The notes: generated from the letters alone by a model not told the origin. Positions 36,201 through 54,724 are shown, counted from the stretch's first letter. The stretch: DNA of 64,000 nt from Hermetia illucens (GCF_905115235.1 NC_051851.1:49549240-49613239), one strand, 5' to 3'. A program made the numbers and translations.

Positions 36201-39194
36201 GTTATCAGTAGTCGAGCTGCTCAAGCGGGGTAAAGTCTGCTTTGAAAGTTTCTCCGCGGAACAGTTCCTTGCTGTCTCTGCAGTTTCTGCAGACCAGTCA
36301 TTTCCACTCATTTTCCAATCTTGGATTTGTAGATCTTTCCCAGGCAATGGAACAAGGGGATGGTCGTTAAGAAAGCCAGAAGAAGGACACCGTGCGATTA
36401 TTCGAGGAGTGTTTGCCACGAAGATATAAGCTAAGGTAAAGCTGGAATCAAAGAACACCACCACCATCCTGATTGACAGGCGCTAATCAGGTTAACATCT
36501 TTCGGATCATTTTGAAACAGTGAGGAGAGTTTATATCTGTGCATGGCTCTCATGGATTTCGATGGAAAGCTTTCGCAAGAGTCAACAGAGAGTATAAGTG
36601 AAAATATCTATGCAGTAGGGGTATTTCAGAGGAGAAGAATTCACACTTCTAGGAACCCTTGCTTCCATCGGCAAAATACCGCATTTTATGTCGCATGCTT
36701 TTTTCTACAAAAATTTGGAAATGCAGGTATTTCAACACCAACATATAGGAGCAGTACATGGAGAGTGACAACTAGTGGTACACGGAAAGTCCGAATAATG
36801 GAATCCACCATAATCGATAAGCAGATTGGTCCAGAGAGTCAGGATAGTTCATACTTATGGGAAAGTCGGGGGAGCTGAACAGCGTCGCCAGAAGCCCCTG
36901 TATGGTTGCTGCCCTCCTGTGTAATAGGGTGAATAAAGTGCGTCTATCGATTAATATATCTTATGAGCCAGCGGAATCATCGCAGGGATGATTCAGGCAA
37001 AAATTCTGGCCGAGCGTATCGATTATAAGGCGTGCAACAAGGGAGCGGTACAACAAAAAAAACTGAGCGAATGAGGTTTCTTTCTGCCTGGCAAATAGCC
37101 TTTAAGTAGGCAAGGAACGGACGTGGACACATAGCCTTATTAAAAATATAAGCTAGTGGACAAGGAGGCCATACACAGGAGGTGAAATATGCGCAGAACG
37201 CAACTGCGATCTTAACAGAAAAGCCCTGCCCACAGGATGCTATATTTTTTGTCCCGCAAAACTTCAAGGCTTGTCAAGGCAGTTTCACAGGAGGGAGGTA
37301 GTCTTCTTGTTAGTGGATCGAAAGGAAAAGTTGCTAGACGAACTACGATCTATTGCAATTCCTGAATGAACACTATGATTAAAGAAAGTATTTCCACCAA
37401 TTAAACTGTTGGGGAGGGGGGAGGCGGAGAAGCTTCCCATTTTTCTGCGTGTGAAGACGTAGAAGGAAGTGCAAAACATGTCTACTTTTTGGGCTGCAGG
37501 AATAAGGATAAACCTTGTAATGCATAATAGTGGGCAGCATAACCATTGGCTCGGATCAGAAACAGTGTGTTGCGAATGTATCAGTGGTGAAAATAATAAT
37601 CTCGCTGCTGAACCAGGTTCAACAATTCCTATAAAACAATGTAATTTGTGAGTGATAACACGATTGCTTGCCTATGGATAAAATGCTATTCAATAGGTTG
37701 CAGTGGGCAGGTCAACTAATCCGTATGAGTGGGAATGCAATATCTATGGTAGAAAAGAAGATGCGGGGGACTCTGCTCCAAATGGTGCGATGGCATAGGT
37801 GAGGGCGCCAGGCAACAGATTGGGACATCGCGTTGGTGAAGCTCCTCCTTATCAAGGGTGATCTATTCCAGACACCGGTTGTTGATGATGCTTTTGAATC
37901 CAGCACACGTGTGCTTGAATACGTATGCGTATCCATGAAGGACTTGCAGCGTTTACATTTTTTACATAAAGTCGTTTATGTTTTTCACGTAAGTCTAAAA
38001 CAGGAAATCCTGCCGTTCAGATACGAAAAGTTTTGTGTAATATTTTAGTAATCGATTTTAGATTTATATTTATTTAGTTTACTCCAATATAATGCTGAAA
38101 TCTTACATATGATGTTTCTAGGTTTTGTAAATTTACAGGAAACAGGTGACACACAATAACCTTTTTAATAATATTAGGATTTTCAACAAACTTTCCTGTA
38201 CCGTCCTATATTTTATGTCCTAGGCTATTGTATTATTGTGCTTCCACCCCTGGGATGAATTTAAGGGGGTTCCAGAAAATTTGTAAAATACAATATTACA
38301 CTGTTATTGACATTATTTGAGTAGGTATCTAAATATGGAATATTTTGTGGCTTGGTAGATAATGGTATTATGGTGAGTTTTTAATTCCATTCTTAGATAA
38401 TATGAAATATTTTGTTAGAATGAATGAGGTAGCAATGATTGAACGATAGTAAGTCCGATGATGTGTGTTAAGGGTTTCTATATTCCGGTCTTCGATTTAT
38501 TGGATGGAAACGGTAGGAAAATTTGCGCAGCTCAAGTAAATAGTTCGTATTTTGCAACTACTTTATTACCTCCCTCTTTTGGAGAAATGAATTTATAATA
38601 TTTTTTATTACTTTACAAGAGAGGCCAAAGTTTAAAGCATGCGCAGAAAATGAAATTATCAGAAAGCCTCCTTTGGACAAACGTGGAAATTGTAGAACCC
38701 CGTATTTGTATAAGTGCTGGTATGTCGTTCTTCAATAATGCTACAAACCTATGTGTTGTTATTAGAGACGGGGAAATATGCATAGTAAGTTACGTCAATT
38801 TTGTTATTTTTTTTTGTAGTATTTCTTGGAGTTTTCAATTGTTGGATACCAAGATATTTGCGATAGATATGACTGTTATATCAACTTCGAAATAAACAAT
38901 TGATTATTTCTCAATAATGCTCCCTTGTTTGTTTAAATATAGCGACTTCTCTAATTTTAGGAAGACTTGGGTGGACCATTAACTTGCAACGATACACTTT
39001 ACGGATTTATGTCGTTTGGATTGTCCTGCACAAACACAAGTCTCCCAATGAATTTTATCAATGTGTTTTCATTTAAAAGTTGGATTGAATCCGCTATCCA
39101 GTGGGATGGTAAATCGGACTTCGGCATTACCAAAGTATACTTAGCTAGGTATAAGCACCTCTATTTTGTTGGAAAGATTGTATTAATTGGATAA
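30270..39194 (+). CDS. Serine protease homologue B, all triad residues replaced
   Basis: Exons: 30270-30398, 30459-30566, 30673-30810, 30860-30976, 38647-38784, 38961-39194 (GT-AG, frame kept), about 287 aa. A signal peptide (NFLFLVTVIVLI) is followed by an altered activation site, R28|AVNDSEA where active relatives have R|IVNG. The His position is Phe70 (TAAFCF), the Asp position is Asn120 (SNNIAAIR) and the Ser position is Leu213 (EDLGGP). The fold is otherwise preserved: TCTVSGW, cysteines, then FSFKSWIESAI near the end. Exon sizes (129, 108, 138, 117, 138) parallel proteases A and C. No stop interrupts the exons. Intron 4 is 7.7 kb with a LINE. Joining exons 1-4 to 5-6 is inferred from frame, phase and homology. 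A stray ORF at about 38474-38598 (KICAAQVNSSYFAT) could be an exon 2 of a second, decayed copy. Probably a catalytically dead secreted homologue, or an early pseudogene. Confidence 0.65.
30977..32083. other. First part of protease homologue B intron 4
   Basis: Apart from a tRNA-like box pair at 31.9 kb there is no clear feature. A minus-strand ORF at 31281-31616 ends in LLHDNFRPHTANN, reminiscent of a mariner catalytic motif, but nothing else in it supports that. Confidence 0.4.
31910..31970 (+). repeat. tRNA-like pol III promoter relic
   Basis: An A-box-like TAGGCGAGTTGG (31918-31929) and a perfect B box GGTTCAAATCC (31950-31960) lie at tRNA spacing. The acceptor stem does not pair, so it is not a tRNA gene. 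It may be the head of another tRNA-derived SINE. Confidence 0.4.
32084..32540. repeat. 457-bp direct repeat, left copy
   Basis: Begins CGGAACACCGGAAGCTGG and ends CAAATAGGGT. A copy of the same length lies at 34536-34992; about ten differences were counted by eye, roughly 2%. The two copies exactly bracket a 5'-truncated LINE. The first about 70 bp resemble the 3' end of a THR repeat in reverse. Confidence 0.85.
32541..34535 (-). mobile_element. I-group LINE with RNase H, 5'-truncated
   Basis: On the minus strand: reverse transcriptase from QHAYQRGKSCESALHSL (about 34480) through GVFVDIEGAFDCAPF, AYADDVAVLAVD (34120-34160) and LSVNPNKT, then an intact-looking 413-aa frame (33862-32621) that holds the end of RT and an RNase H domain: VFYTDGSKTEEGSGAGVYL, FQAEVYAIL, ICSDSQAALRAL and WAPGHCGIEGNEISDALA supply the D-E-D-D residues. 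A C-terminal CPSCNEEAESTEHFLCECP zinc motif follows. RT and RNase H are separated by stops. The 3' end is a (CA)n stretch. RNase H after RT places it in the I/R1/Loa group. Confidence 0.8.
34536..34992. repeat. 457-bp direct repeat, right copy
   Basis: Same length and order as 32084-32540, ending CATATAGGGT. See that entry. Confidence 0.85.
35309..35578. mobile_element. 270-bp insertion with 15-bp target-site duplication
   Basis: Flanked by a perfect direct repeat ACAATTTTTTGGGGA (35294-35308 and 35579-35593). Inside, a unit with TAGTAGCAGTTTTTATTTTG occurs three times: direct at about 35325, direct with variation at about 35440 (GTAGTAGTGGTTTTTATT) and inverted at about 35510 (TCAAAATAAAGACCACTACT). 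No ORF. The family is unknown to me. Confidence 0.55.
35594..37670. other. Intron DNA of homologue B, nothing recognised
   Basis: About 2 kb with several ORFs of 60-110 codons on both strands (for example minus 36135-36467 and plus 36543-36878). None shows a domain, a splice frame or a match to other repeats in the window. Probably decayed transposon DNA. Confidence 0.4.
37672..37870 (+). mobile_element. RTE-like LINE (family a) 3' fragment
   Basis: CGATGGCATAGGTGAGGGCG, AATCCGTATGAGTGGGAATG and ATATCTATGGTAGAAAAGAA parallel 43.74-43.91 kb. The last 80 bp diverge. Confidence 0.65.
37990..38400 (-). repeat. Strongly decayed THR repeat, inverted
   Basis: ATACGAAAAGTTTTGTGTAA, then much later GAATTTAAGGGGGTTCCAG and a TTATTGACATTATTTGAGTA block in THR order. 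Very weak in between. Confidence 0.4.
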
Positions 39195-40079
39195 AATTCG
39201 CATTTTCTAGATCTGGTGATTGTTTTCCAAGTAAAATTTTACTTTGCGTCGCAGTTCTGGTCACCTCCTGGTACAGTTTCAATTTTGAAAATATTTTGGG
39301 CGAAAACTGCGGGGCATAGTGTGTAATTAGTTTGCATTAACGAGGCTTATAATGAGCGAGTTGTATCTGCTTAATTTTATCTTTATGAATCTATTGGTGA
39401 ATCTGAAAGTGGAGTTATCTAAATGTGGATAGAAAATCATAAAGGAGAGTAGCACCTGGGTTCGTAACCTTGACCCAAAAATCTGAAGGAAGGTAAGGTT
39501 CACTTTCGTTACATAGAATAAGCGGCAAAACTTACATGTTTAAGTAAATATTTTTGTAAGAAAAAATTGATATTTTAAATTTTAGATGAATATATAAAAC
39601 TATAAATTATTTCAGAATTACCACTAATGTACGTTTAAATCTGGGATACTGTTACATTTTGAAAGACGGATCTCATCAGTGATAATCGACCAAAATCCGA
39701 AATCTTTACACAACGTTTGTAAAGCAGAACAACTTATTTGGCATTGGCTAGTATTTTGCCTAACCGACGACCGCATGCTAAGGACTCGTCTGTTGTGAAA
39801 ATAAACGCGGATTGCTGGTGATGTGCCGTAATGTCAACAACGCCTTCACCTCGTTTTTATATATTTTTTTTAATTTAAGTTATTTCCTTTTCATCACTTT
39901 TATTATCAGTTCCCTAATACGTAGAACTGCCCAAACTTTTGGAGGTGAAGTTTGTCATTAAGATACGCAAAATAAAATACAGAAAACAATTGAAATAAAA
40001 CAAACAATAAAATATACTTTTTGCAATATATGTGCAGATATTTAAAAATATTTAAAATACTATTATTATCTTGAGTTTG
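39195..40079. other. 3' flank of homologue B, nothing recognised
   Basis: AT-rich sequence with no ORF above 60 codons and no family match. Confidence 0.5.
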
Positions 40080-40195
40080 GCTCAGGCAAATGTTTGTGTT
40101 TATGACATGGACAAAGAAAAGAAAAAAAGGCGTTTGTCCGCCTCAGAAAAATGTTTGCTTGCTTAAGAAAATGTCAGCATCTGAAGAGGACATTG
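40080..40195. repeat. Palindromic-unit block, left of R1-like LINE
   Basis: CAGGCAAATGTTTG, GGCGTTTGTCCGCCTCAG and AAATGTTTGC units. They resemble those at 26.8 kb in the opposite orientation. Confidence 0.4.
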
Positions 40196-40199
40196 CTAC

Positions 40200-41340
40200 T
40201 CAGAGAGTAGGCACACACTCGTATAGTGTTGGACTCTCCCAACGTCGTCGGACTAACAGCTAAATACCTCCCTGTCATTAGAGGACTAGCCTGGAACCGT
40301 TTGACACATTTCTTCGGGCTAGCCCTCCCGCTCTACCGGAAATTTCTTTCACCAACGTAGAACAGACAATCACACAATCAGAAGATCGTTCCTTCCCAAT
40401 CTTGTGCAGGTAAGACTGAAAGCCTCCATGCCCACTTAGTGCTGGGTAAGGAAATAATCAATCTCACCATGCTTTCGAATCAGTCACGGATCTTTATTGC
40501 CGATCAGCCGCGCAGTCAATCCGCCTCTTGGCTCACTTTGCCAAGAGAGTTGCCGCTTGGTAAGCGTGCGTTAACGTTTTTCAAGGGAAATTACCTCTGC
40601 TAAATCTTCGCTCTTGTGGATGTAGATGGCTCTACGTTTCTTAGAAATCACTCTCGCGATCACAATCACAGCCAGTTCTGAGACCGTGCGATAAGCAGAT
40701 GCTACTCGCTAGGCGTCCGATCTCTACACTTGAAAAAGGTGCTTACGATGTACCTCCAGCATCAGCCTATACCTCTGTACCGTAGAGCAGAATGGACTGC
40801 GTTGCTCTCAAAAGAAGACCTCTGGTAGTAGATATAGGGCTCCCAATATTCGCCATTAGCCGACCGCTTAGAAATCGCAGCAATATGCCCAGTTTGTTTT
40901 GCGTCTGTTCAATACTACCTCCGGCAACGTCGTCTGCATAATCGATCAGCCGTGATCCTTCTGGTATATCGAGTCTTAGCAGATTATCGTAGGAAGCGTT
41001 TTAGACGTCCAACCGGGATGGATTCCTGGTCTGCTCACGACTTGATCTCCATCTCCTCTGGCTCTTTAGCATCTCATTGAGCAGGGAGCCGTCTTTAAGA
41101 TAATCCTTCAATATTTGCAAGATATAGCTCGGAGCGCTAGGCGCTATGCCTATTTGCTCACCTTACGGATTTGAAAGCATTTCTGACATCAAGCGTTATG
41201 AGGAGCACTATTCGTTGAGATCGGCGGCTCTATGCCTCGACAGAGAGTCTATACCTGATGAGCTCTTCGAGTACTTTTCAGCTCAGAGTTTCCTTTTCTT
41301 TTCCTGATTAGGTTAATCCAGAATATGGCTTCCCACAGTA
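40200..41340 (-). mobile_element. R1-clade LINE fragment
   Basis: Minus strand: LLRLDIPEGSRLIDYADDVA (about 40990-40930), then RLMANIGSPISTTRGLLLR and ATQSILLYGTEV (about 40870-40775), the region just after the RT palm in R1-type elements. Both sides are too decayed to translate confidently. Confidence 0.6.
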
Positions 41341-41499
41341 CGTGCATAAGTAGACACCTCGACTTGCTGCGTATATATTTGTGCATAAAGGTGTAAAAAT
41401 TGTCGGTCACAGTATGCATCTAGATGCATCGGAATTGGCTTTCACTGCTCTATGCAAACATGCATTCCAAAACATCTACGTATAGTAGTTTTCAGTCTC

Positions 41500-41765
41500 C
41501 ACGCATATCAGACACAAATTGACATTTGTTTGCCTGTTATCTGAAGGAGGCGTAGACATTAGTTCTGAGAAGACGGGGCCATTGTTTTGTTGGTTGTTGG
41601 AGATAAGCATTTGTATGACGCACACATACGTTTCACTTAGTCTGTGTCTTTTGTCCATTTATTGTCTGAGATAATCAGAGGCATCCTTCTGGTACCGACA
41701 TTCGCCTGAGACTGATATCTGTCCGCTTCAGGTAACAGACAGACAAATGTCTGTGCCTATCTGCA
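41500..41765. repeat. Palindromic-unit block, right of R1-like LINE
   Basis: Loose repeats of GACATTTGT, GACATTAGT, GCATTTGTATGACGC and finally ACAGACAAATGTCTGTG (about 41738-41754), a near-perfect palindrome. Same unit type as at 26.8 and 40.1 kb. Confidence 0.45.
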
Positions 41766-41769
41766 TTCA

Positions 41770-43040
41770 CACCTCCTTTTTTATAATATCCGAATTTCTG
41801 ATCATGATGCTTCCAGGGTAGAGATGAGAAAGAATCTGAAAAATTGTCGTTACTTTGGGTGAAACTGTAGTCAACTTTCCTCAGAAGGTTGTTTAATGGA
41901 ACTGTCTCGAAACTTTTTCGTGCACGGTCTCAAACCTGTTTGAGAGGGGAATCACTATAATATGAATGACTGCACAACACCTCGGCATCTCATGGTGTAA
42001 GTGTGGTAAACTTCATTCCGGCTAATCCGAAAAGGAATAGGGATTCGTGGGCTTGCAACCTACAAATCCTTAATTATCTTATATTATAGATAGGGAAACT
42101 ATCATTCGTGGAGGAATTGATTTCTCCGATAGGATCTTTTGCTATCGCCAAAGGGATCCAAATTGGATTGTTGAATATACGTTCGATTCTGAACAACATT
42201 ATGCAGGCTATTCAGAACACTCAGTTTTTCCAACTTCAGCGGGAATTCCAGCGGTACCACCCAAGAATGGGTGGTGGGACTCTGAGGAGTAATCTTTTAA
42301 AATTATATTGTCACACTCGTGTGTTGAATTAATGGTTATAGAAATTACAAGGCGTTTCCTGGTAAATTTCGGGCCAGAAATAGGAACATTTCAACCGTAT
42401 AGTTTTATGCACTAACAGTAATTTTTTATACAGAGGAGAAAGAGGATTTCCATGAGGAACTGAATGAAGTTTGAGGAAAGCTGCAATAGTCACGAGTAAC
42501 ATGAATGCGACTTGCGTACCTTGTCCTGATTTACCCGAAGATTTGGAGAGTTCCGACCTCTAAGGCCAATATCAACTGCTTATATATAAGAATGATCTAA
42601 CTATAGTTCGGCAGTGGGGAACAGCAGTTATCCTCGAGAGTCCGCTGTAGAATATTGATGAAAATCGGGCTCCGGCGGTACGTAGTTTCTCAGTTATGGT
42701 CCGACGGGACTTTGAAAATGAGGAACCGGTTTAATGCACGCAATGGTCCTCCACTACTCGCAGCAAAACATTTTCGGGTAGTCACCGCTGTTTCTACACA
42801 GCTGATAATTCTATTTATCAAGAAACCTTGGGAATCCTAGACATTTCTGAGGAACTGGAATGAGGGGACAGTTGTTCAGGTTCCGCTGAAGAACGACCAG
42901 CTTGAATGTTATATTTGGGGGCATCAACAGAATAGCTGTAGTTGTTGAAACCATATTAACATTCTTCGGACTATTCTCAGGGACCAATAGTGCACAGATA
43001 ATAGATTATTGAAGGTGACAATCACTTGCATATCTAAATC
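41770..43040. other. Intergenic stretch, nothing recognised
   Basis: A 74-codon ORF at 42108-42332 starting MEELISPIGSFAIAKG has no recognisable domain. No repeat family match. Confidence 0.4.
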
Positions 43041-43044
43041 AAAT

Positions 43045-43100
43045 TTTTGACATCGAATCGATTCTGATAAGGTTTTGCTGCACGGAAAGCCTTAAAAGGT
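43045..43100 (-). repeat. THR terminal fragment, inverted
   Basis: ATCGAATCGATTCTGATAAG, GTTTTGCTGCACGG and AAAGCCTTAAAAGG: only the tract-less 5' terminus in reverse. Confidence 0.5.
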
Positions 43101-43204
43101 AAGTTAAAATCAAGCCAAGCACATGTCGATTAGGTGCGAATTACTAAGGTGCGCCTACTGCAGATAGGTCTATTTATATATCACATTGGAAATGTGAAAT
43201 GTAA

Positions 43205-44015
43205 GACGTACAAACTGCCTTCATCTAGATCGAGCAGGCGGCGTGAGATCTCGGGCTGCATATCAATGAAGGCAAGACAAAATACATATTGTGGCAACGT
43301 CAGAACCAAGAACCAATCAACAAACAACATCCAATCGCCCTGGTCAAACGGGAAGAATAAAGATAGGAGACTACAACTTTGAGACTTTAGATAATTTCTC
43401 CTATCCAGGGTCGAAAATCACAACTGATAACAGCTACGACGATGAAATCCGTGCACGGTTGTTGGCAGCCAACAGAGCCTATTTCAGCTTACAAAAACTG
43501 TTCCGCTAGAAACGTCTCACCATAGGGTCAAAGCTCTTACTGTACAAGATAATGACCTTGCCAGTCCTCATGTATTTCTTGGAGACTTGGGTTCTTAGCA
43601 AGAAGAATTGCGAACTCTTGGCCCCGTTCGAGAGAAGAATCCTCCGAAGAATTTTTGGCCCCCTACATGAGGATGGACTATTCCGTATCCTAATAACGAC
43701 GAAATCTATGAGCGATACCATGACGGTCAAGTTGTGGATAAAATCCGACTCAATAGGTTGCGGTGTGCGGGTCACTTAATCCGTATGGATGAGGATGAGC
43801 CCACCCGGAAAGTCTATAAGGACAATATCTATGGTAGAAAAAGAAGACGAGTCAGACCCTGCCTAAGATGGAGCGATGGTGTAGGTCAGGACGCCAGATA
43901 GCTTTTGGGTACATCGAATTGGTTAACCTCGGCGCAAAACCGGGATGCCAGGAGTTCCTTATTAAGGCAGGCCTAGACCGGGCACCGGTAGTTGTGCCGT
44001 TGATGATGATGATTG
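43205..44015 (+). mobile_element. RTE-like LINE (family a), RT C-terminus to tail
   Basis: SGLHINEGKTKYILW, then RIKIGDYNFETLDNFSYPGS and EIRARLLAANRAYFSLQKLF, then LLLYKIMTLPVLMYFLETWV, FERRILRRIFGPLHEDG and the tail GISNWW-type ending with (GAT)n at 44003-44013. At least two frameshifts and several stops. This is the longest 3' half of the family in the window. Confidence 0.75.
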
Positions 44016-44154
44016 GAAATGTGAAACATTCAAAATCTGTCTTTGCCTAATTAAAGTCAGAAAATGTTTTCTCAATAATCGCACTGAATAGACCAATGTT
44101 TGGATGTCAATTTATTGATTTTGGGGATGAGTTATATTTTTTTGTTCCATCTAT

Positions 44155-45682
44155 TGTTAACAGCAGTATCGCACGAAATCACCATCATACGTGGGCTTCT
44201 CCTGACGGGATCATTTTCAACCAAATTGACCACGTACGATTGAACGCGACAATATAGGCAGCTAACAGATGTCATGGAGATGAAGCATCAATAAATGATC
44301 TTCACAACCACCTGAAGAGCATTATCATTGATACGGCCACAAAGATACTTGATCCCAGCAGCAAGAAAAGTCGGAACGGCTGGTTCGACAATGAGTGTAA
44401 GCTAGTAATGGAATGGAAAAATGCCGCATACTGAGTAATGGTGCATTTGCAAAGGGCGCGGGTCCGTACAGAGACCTATCACGAATTCAGTCGAACGGAA
44501 AAAACAACTTCACAGACGGAAAAGGGAAGCCTGGGAGAACCAACAAGTGTGTGAACTAGAAAAGTACAGGGTGCAACCGCACCAGGCGCGGAAGTTTTAT
44601 CAACAAGTCAGCAGGATGAAGCCTTATACACCTCGATGCTCATCCTACCCAGACAAAGAGGGAAATCTGATTGCCGAAAGAATGGGTATATTGGGTTGCG
44701 TATTTTGATGAACTGCTCAACAACCAAAATATGTGTGAGTCGGAGGTCGGCGGACAAATGCTGCCACTAAAGTAAAAGTCTCGACGAATCGCATCCACGA
44801 CTTCCACAACGGCATCTACCGTCCATGCAATTTTTCGGCCGAATTGGTTAACTATGGATGCGACCAGTTACACCAAGTGGTTTATCAACTTGTGCTCAAG
44901 ATATAGGAAAGCGAATCAATGCCTGACGATTGGCAACGAGATATTATCTGTCTCATACATAAAAAGGGAGATATCACACCATGCACCAATTAGAGAGGTA
45001 TCACGTTGCCGAGTACTATCTATAAGATATTCTCCACTATCTTGATAGGCCGGATAGCCCCATACGTCCAGAACATCATTTTCCCTTACCAAAGAGGCTA
45101 TACTCGAGGCAAATCTGCAACAGTTCAGATTTTCTCTCTACGGCAAGTGATGGAAAAACTGTTGGAATATAGCCATCATTTGCATCATTTTTCATTAACT
45201 TTAAAGCTGCCTATGAAAACGTAGCCATAGTAAAACTGTACATGGCCATGAGAGAATTCGGTATCTTGAGTAGACTGACTAGTTTGGCTCTGACCAACGT
45301 GCAAGGCCAGATAAAAGCAGGAGGATCACTCTTGAGACCTTTCAACGTTAACAAGGCTCTAAGACAATGGGATCCCCTATCATGCGTCCTCTTCAACCTG
45401 GTCCTGGGGAAGGGGATTCGCGATACCACGACCGTCTTGTTGCGACGGGCGGGTCATTTAATCCGTATGGATGAGGATGATCCAGCCCGGAAACTCCATA
45501 AAGGCAATATCTGTGGTAGAAAAAGAAGACGAGGCAGACCCTGCCTGAGGTGGAGCGACGGCGTAGATCAGGACACCAGACAGCATTTAGGGATTTTGAA
45601 TTGATGGACCTCGGCGCAAAAGCGGATTGTCTGGAGTTCCTTACTAAGGCAGTTGTTGCCGTTGATGATGATGATGATCCAT
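44155..45682 (+). mobile_element. RTE-like LINE (family a), internal deletion
   Basis: End of the endonuclease (HHTWASPDGIIFNQIDHV, 44185-44240), linker (QPHQARKFYQQVSRMKPYTP), RT start (MPDDWQRDIICLIHKKGDIT, 44920-44980; FPYQRGYTRGKSATVQIFSL, 45080-45140) to about 45405, where it jumps directly to the final RAGHLIRMDEDDPARKLHKG segment and the (GAT)n tail. The YADD palm lies in the deleted part. Confidence 0.75.
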
Positions 45683-45689
45683 TGTTAAA

Positions 45690-46285
45690 TAAGCGTGCCT
45701 TAAAAGGGTAAAATCATTGCGATTCCACCAGCAAAATGGTTAGTTTAATATTATATGGTTACGGGCAGACTGGAAGTAGGTTCCCCGGGAGTAATCATTT
45801 GAGTTCCGAACTACAGTGCCTAAGATGGATCAAAAAATCAATTGTACAAATAATATCCTGAAAATTTGTTCCGACGAAGTAGCTACTAACAATAGGGTTA
45901 GCAAAAAGGTGACTCTAGGATTTCATTGATATTGTCGTACTTCCTTCGTTTTGTAGGTTTAAAATAAGTGATATTAATTCTATTTTTGTAAAAAGAATAT
46001 ATTTTCCAATCATATAGCGGTTTATCATCTCCATGTTAATAAGAATATACAAGTGATATCAGAAATAAACGCCTGGATACAAAAGGAAAAACTTTACGTA
46101 TTCAGTACGGGAACCATTTCTTTCATAATCTCAGGGTTGTAAGATAAACATTTGACATTGTTGCAATCAGAGCTGTTGGAAAACGCAGATGACAGCCATT
46201 TGAAAACAGCAATCCTTGAATGAAACTAAATGAAGTGTTATTTCCATGATTTCACAGCTTCAATTTCCAAAAAAGATACAAATTC
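45690..46285. other. 3' flank of protease C, nothing recognised
   Basis: AT-rich with no ORF. It probably includes the 3' UTR of protease C. Confidence 0.45.
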
Positions 46286-53045
<6,760 letters not shown>

Positions 53046-53529
53046 AGTGCTCCAGCTTTAAATTTACATATATGATGCTTTTTGATATTAAGGATGTCAA
53101 AAACGCTATCATTCGCACTTGACAAAGTGGACTAATTAGTATATCAAGTGACTACTTAGCTTGATATTTTTTGTTCAATTGTACATACATATATACACAC
53201 ATTCGTTAATACTGCAATTGTGATGTCGTACGACAACCAAGTGTATTCACTCAAGATTTTAGCAGTTTTGTATGATACACTTATCTCAAGGTGAAGTCGA
53301 TTGCACTAGTGACAGAGGATCACAAGATAGCTAGCGGGATAGCATCGCTCATAACTCATCAAATATCAAGTAGCCGAAAGAGTACCTGCGTTAAATATAC
53401 GGGTGAGCTGAAAAAAACCGTAGGTCTGACTTATCTGTGACAAAAAAAGTCCTTCTGAAAATCCATGAAGGGTTTTCATGGTTTCCTTAGCGACAAGTCC
53501 CCACGTTGGGAACCTAAGAAAAACCTTGA
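53046..53529. other. 5' flank of protease C
   Basis: Short AT-rich intergenic DNA with a TACATACATATATACACACA run at about 53184-53203. Expected to carry the protease C promoter; no box could be fixed. Confidence 0.45.
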
Positions 53530-54560
53530 ATATCTTGGTTTTCTGGATGCGCATGGCAGCCCCCTTTGCTCTCTCTTCCGGATATACTTAGATATCTCAC
53601 AGTTTCTCCGCCTTTCTCTCTAGAAGAGCTAACTGCTGCTTTGCTTAGGCACAAAAGCATGCCTGCGCCCCTGGTGTAGTTCTCTGCGCTACTGCGGGGC
53701 TTCACTTCATCTGGTGCAAGTTGAGTCCTTCTGAGGACTGGTCTGTTTTCGGATGGTACCCACTCAAAAAACACTTAAGGACTCAGAACTTTGGACCAGT
53801 TACCATCCTATTGCCCTCACTAATGTGTCTACCAAACTGCTTAATTCTATAGTCAAGTTTCGTATCAATAATTTCATTGATGAATACAAAGCCCTGCCTG
53901 CTAAATCTTATGCCTATTCGGCAGGCAAATCTCCGTCTGTTTGCGTCAATGATATCCTTTTGCACATTTCGATAGCTGCTGTGGTGCTGAATGTGAAGAA
54001 CGTCTACGAGAAGGTTGATCTGGCTACCCTTAACGACATAATGTCCTATTTCCGTTTTCCTGGCGAAATCGTTTTATGAGTGTTAAGGATAGTGTCCAAT
54101 CGACGCCTACAACTAGGGCTTGACAGCATTCAAGTTGGAAATGACATTCCCCAAGGATGCGTTTTAGGTCCAATGTTGTTGAATTTCTATACAACATCTC
54201 TGCATAATAAATGCTCTGACAACATTGAAATCTTCCTATATGCGAACGATTTCCTCATTTTGGCCAGTGGAGACGATTGAATGTCCACTTCCAAATGTTC
54301 GAAAAAGCAGATAAATGCGTTTGTTGATGAATACCGAAGATTGTACCTACCAATCAACATAACAAAATCTTAATTTATATCTTTCAAGAGAAGCAGGGTA
54401 ACACCTCTGCTCATTAATAATCTTATCCTTGCTCATGTCAAATTCATTACCTTTTTAGGTAGGGAGATAACAAAGACATGTTCGGCCAGATACCACTTGA
54501 TCTTCATTATCAATAAAACCTTAAAAGCAGGTAGATTAATTTTTCAACAGGTTTTTAGTT
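53530..54560 (+). mobile_element. LINE reverse transcriptase remnant
   Basis: LEELTAALLRHKSMPAPGV (about 53618-53675), SYHPIALTNVSTKLLNSIV (53802-53860), VLNVKNVYEKVD in the A-motif position, NDIPQGCVLGPMLLNFYTTS (54140-54200) and FLYANDFLIL, the palm motif with YAND for YADD. Stops split it into at least three frames. Family uncertain; motif order is that of an apurinic-endonuclease LINE. Confidence 0.6.
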
Positions 54561-54724
54561 TCTTGACATTCCTAGAAACTATCACACTGCTTGTACCTTA
54601 GTTTCACTAGATACGATTGAAGATAAAATCCCAAACATTCTGAAAGATGTTTCGCCAAACTAAGCCAAAAGTCGTAGGTCGTAAACAAGCACACAACCAA
54701 ACCTAGCAAGAGCTAAGCTAAAAG

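Noticed and set aside
36135-36878. ORFs of 110 and 111 codons on opposite strands
   Set aside because: No recognisable domain or repeat match. Left as unidentified intron DNA and not called as genes.
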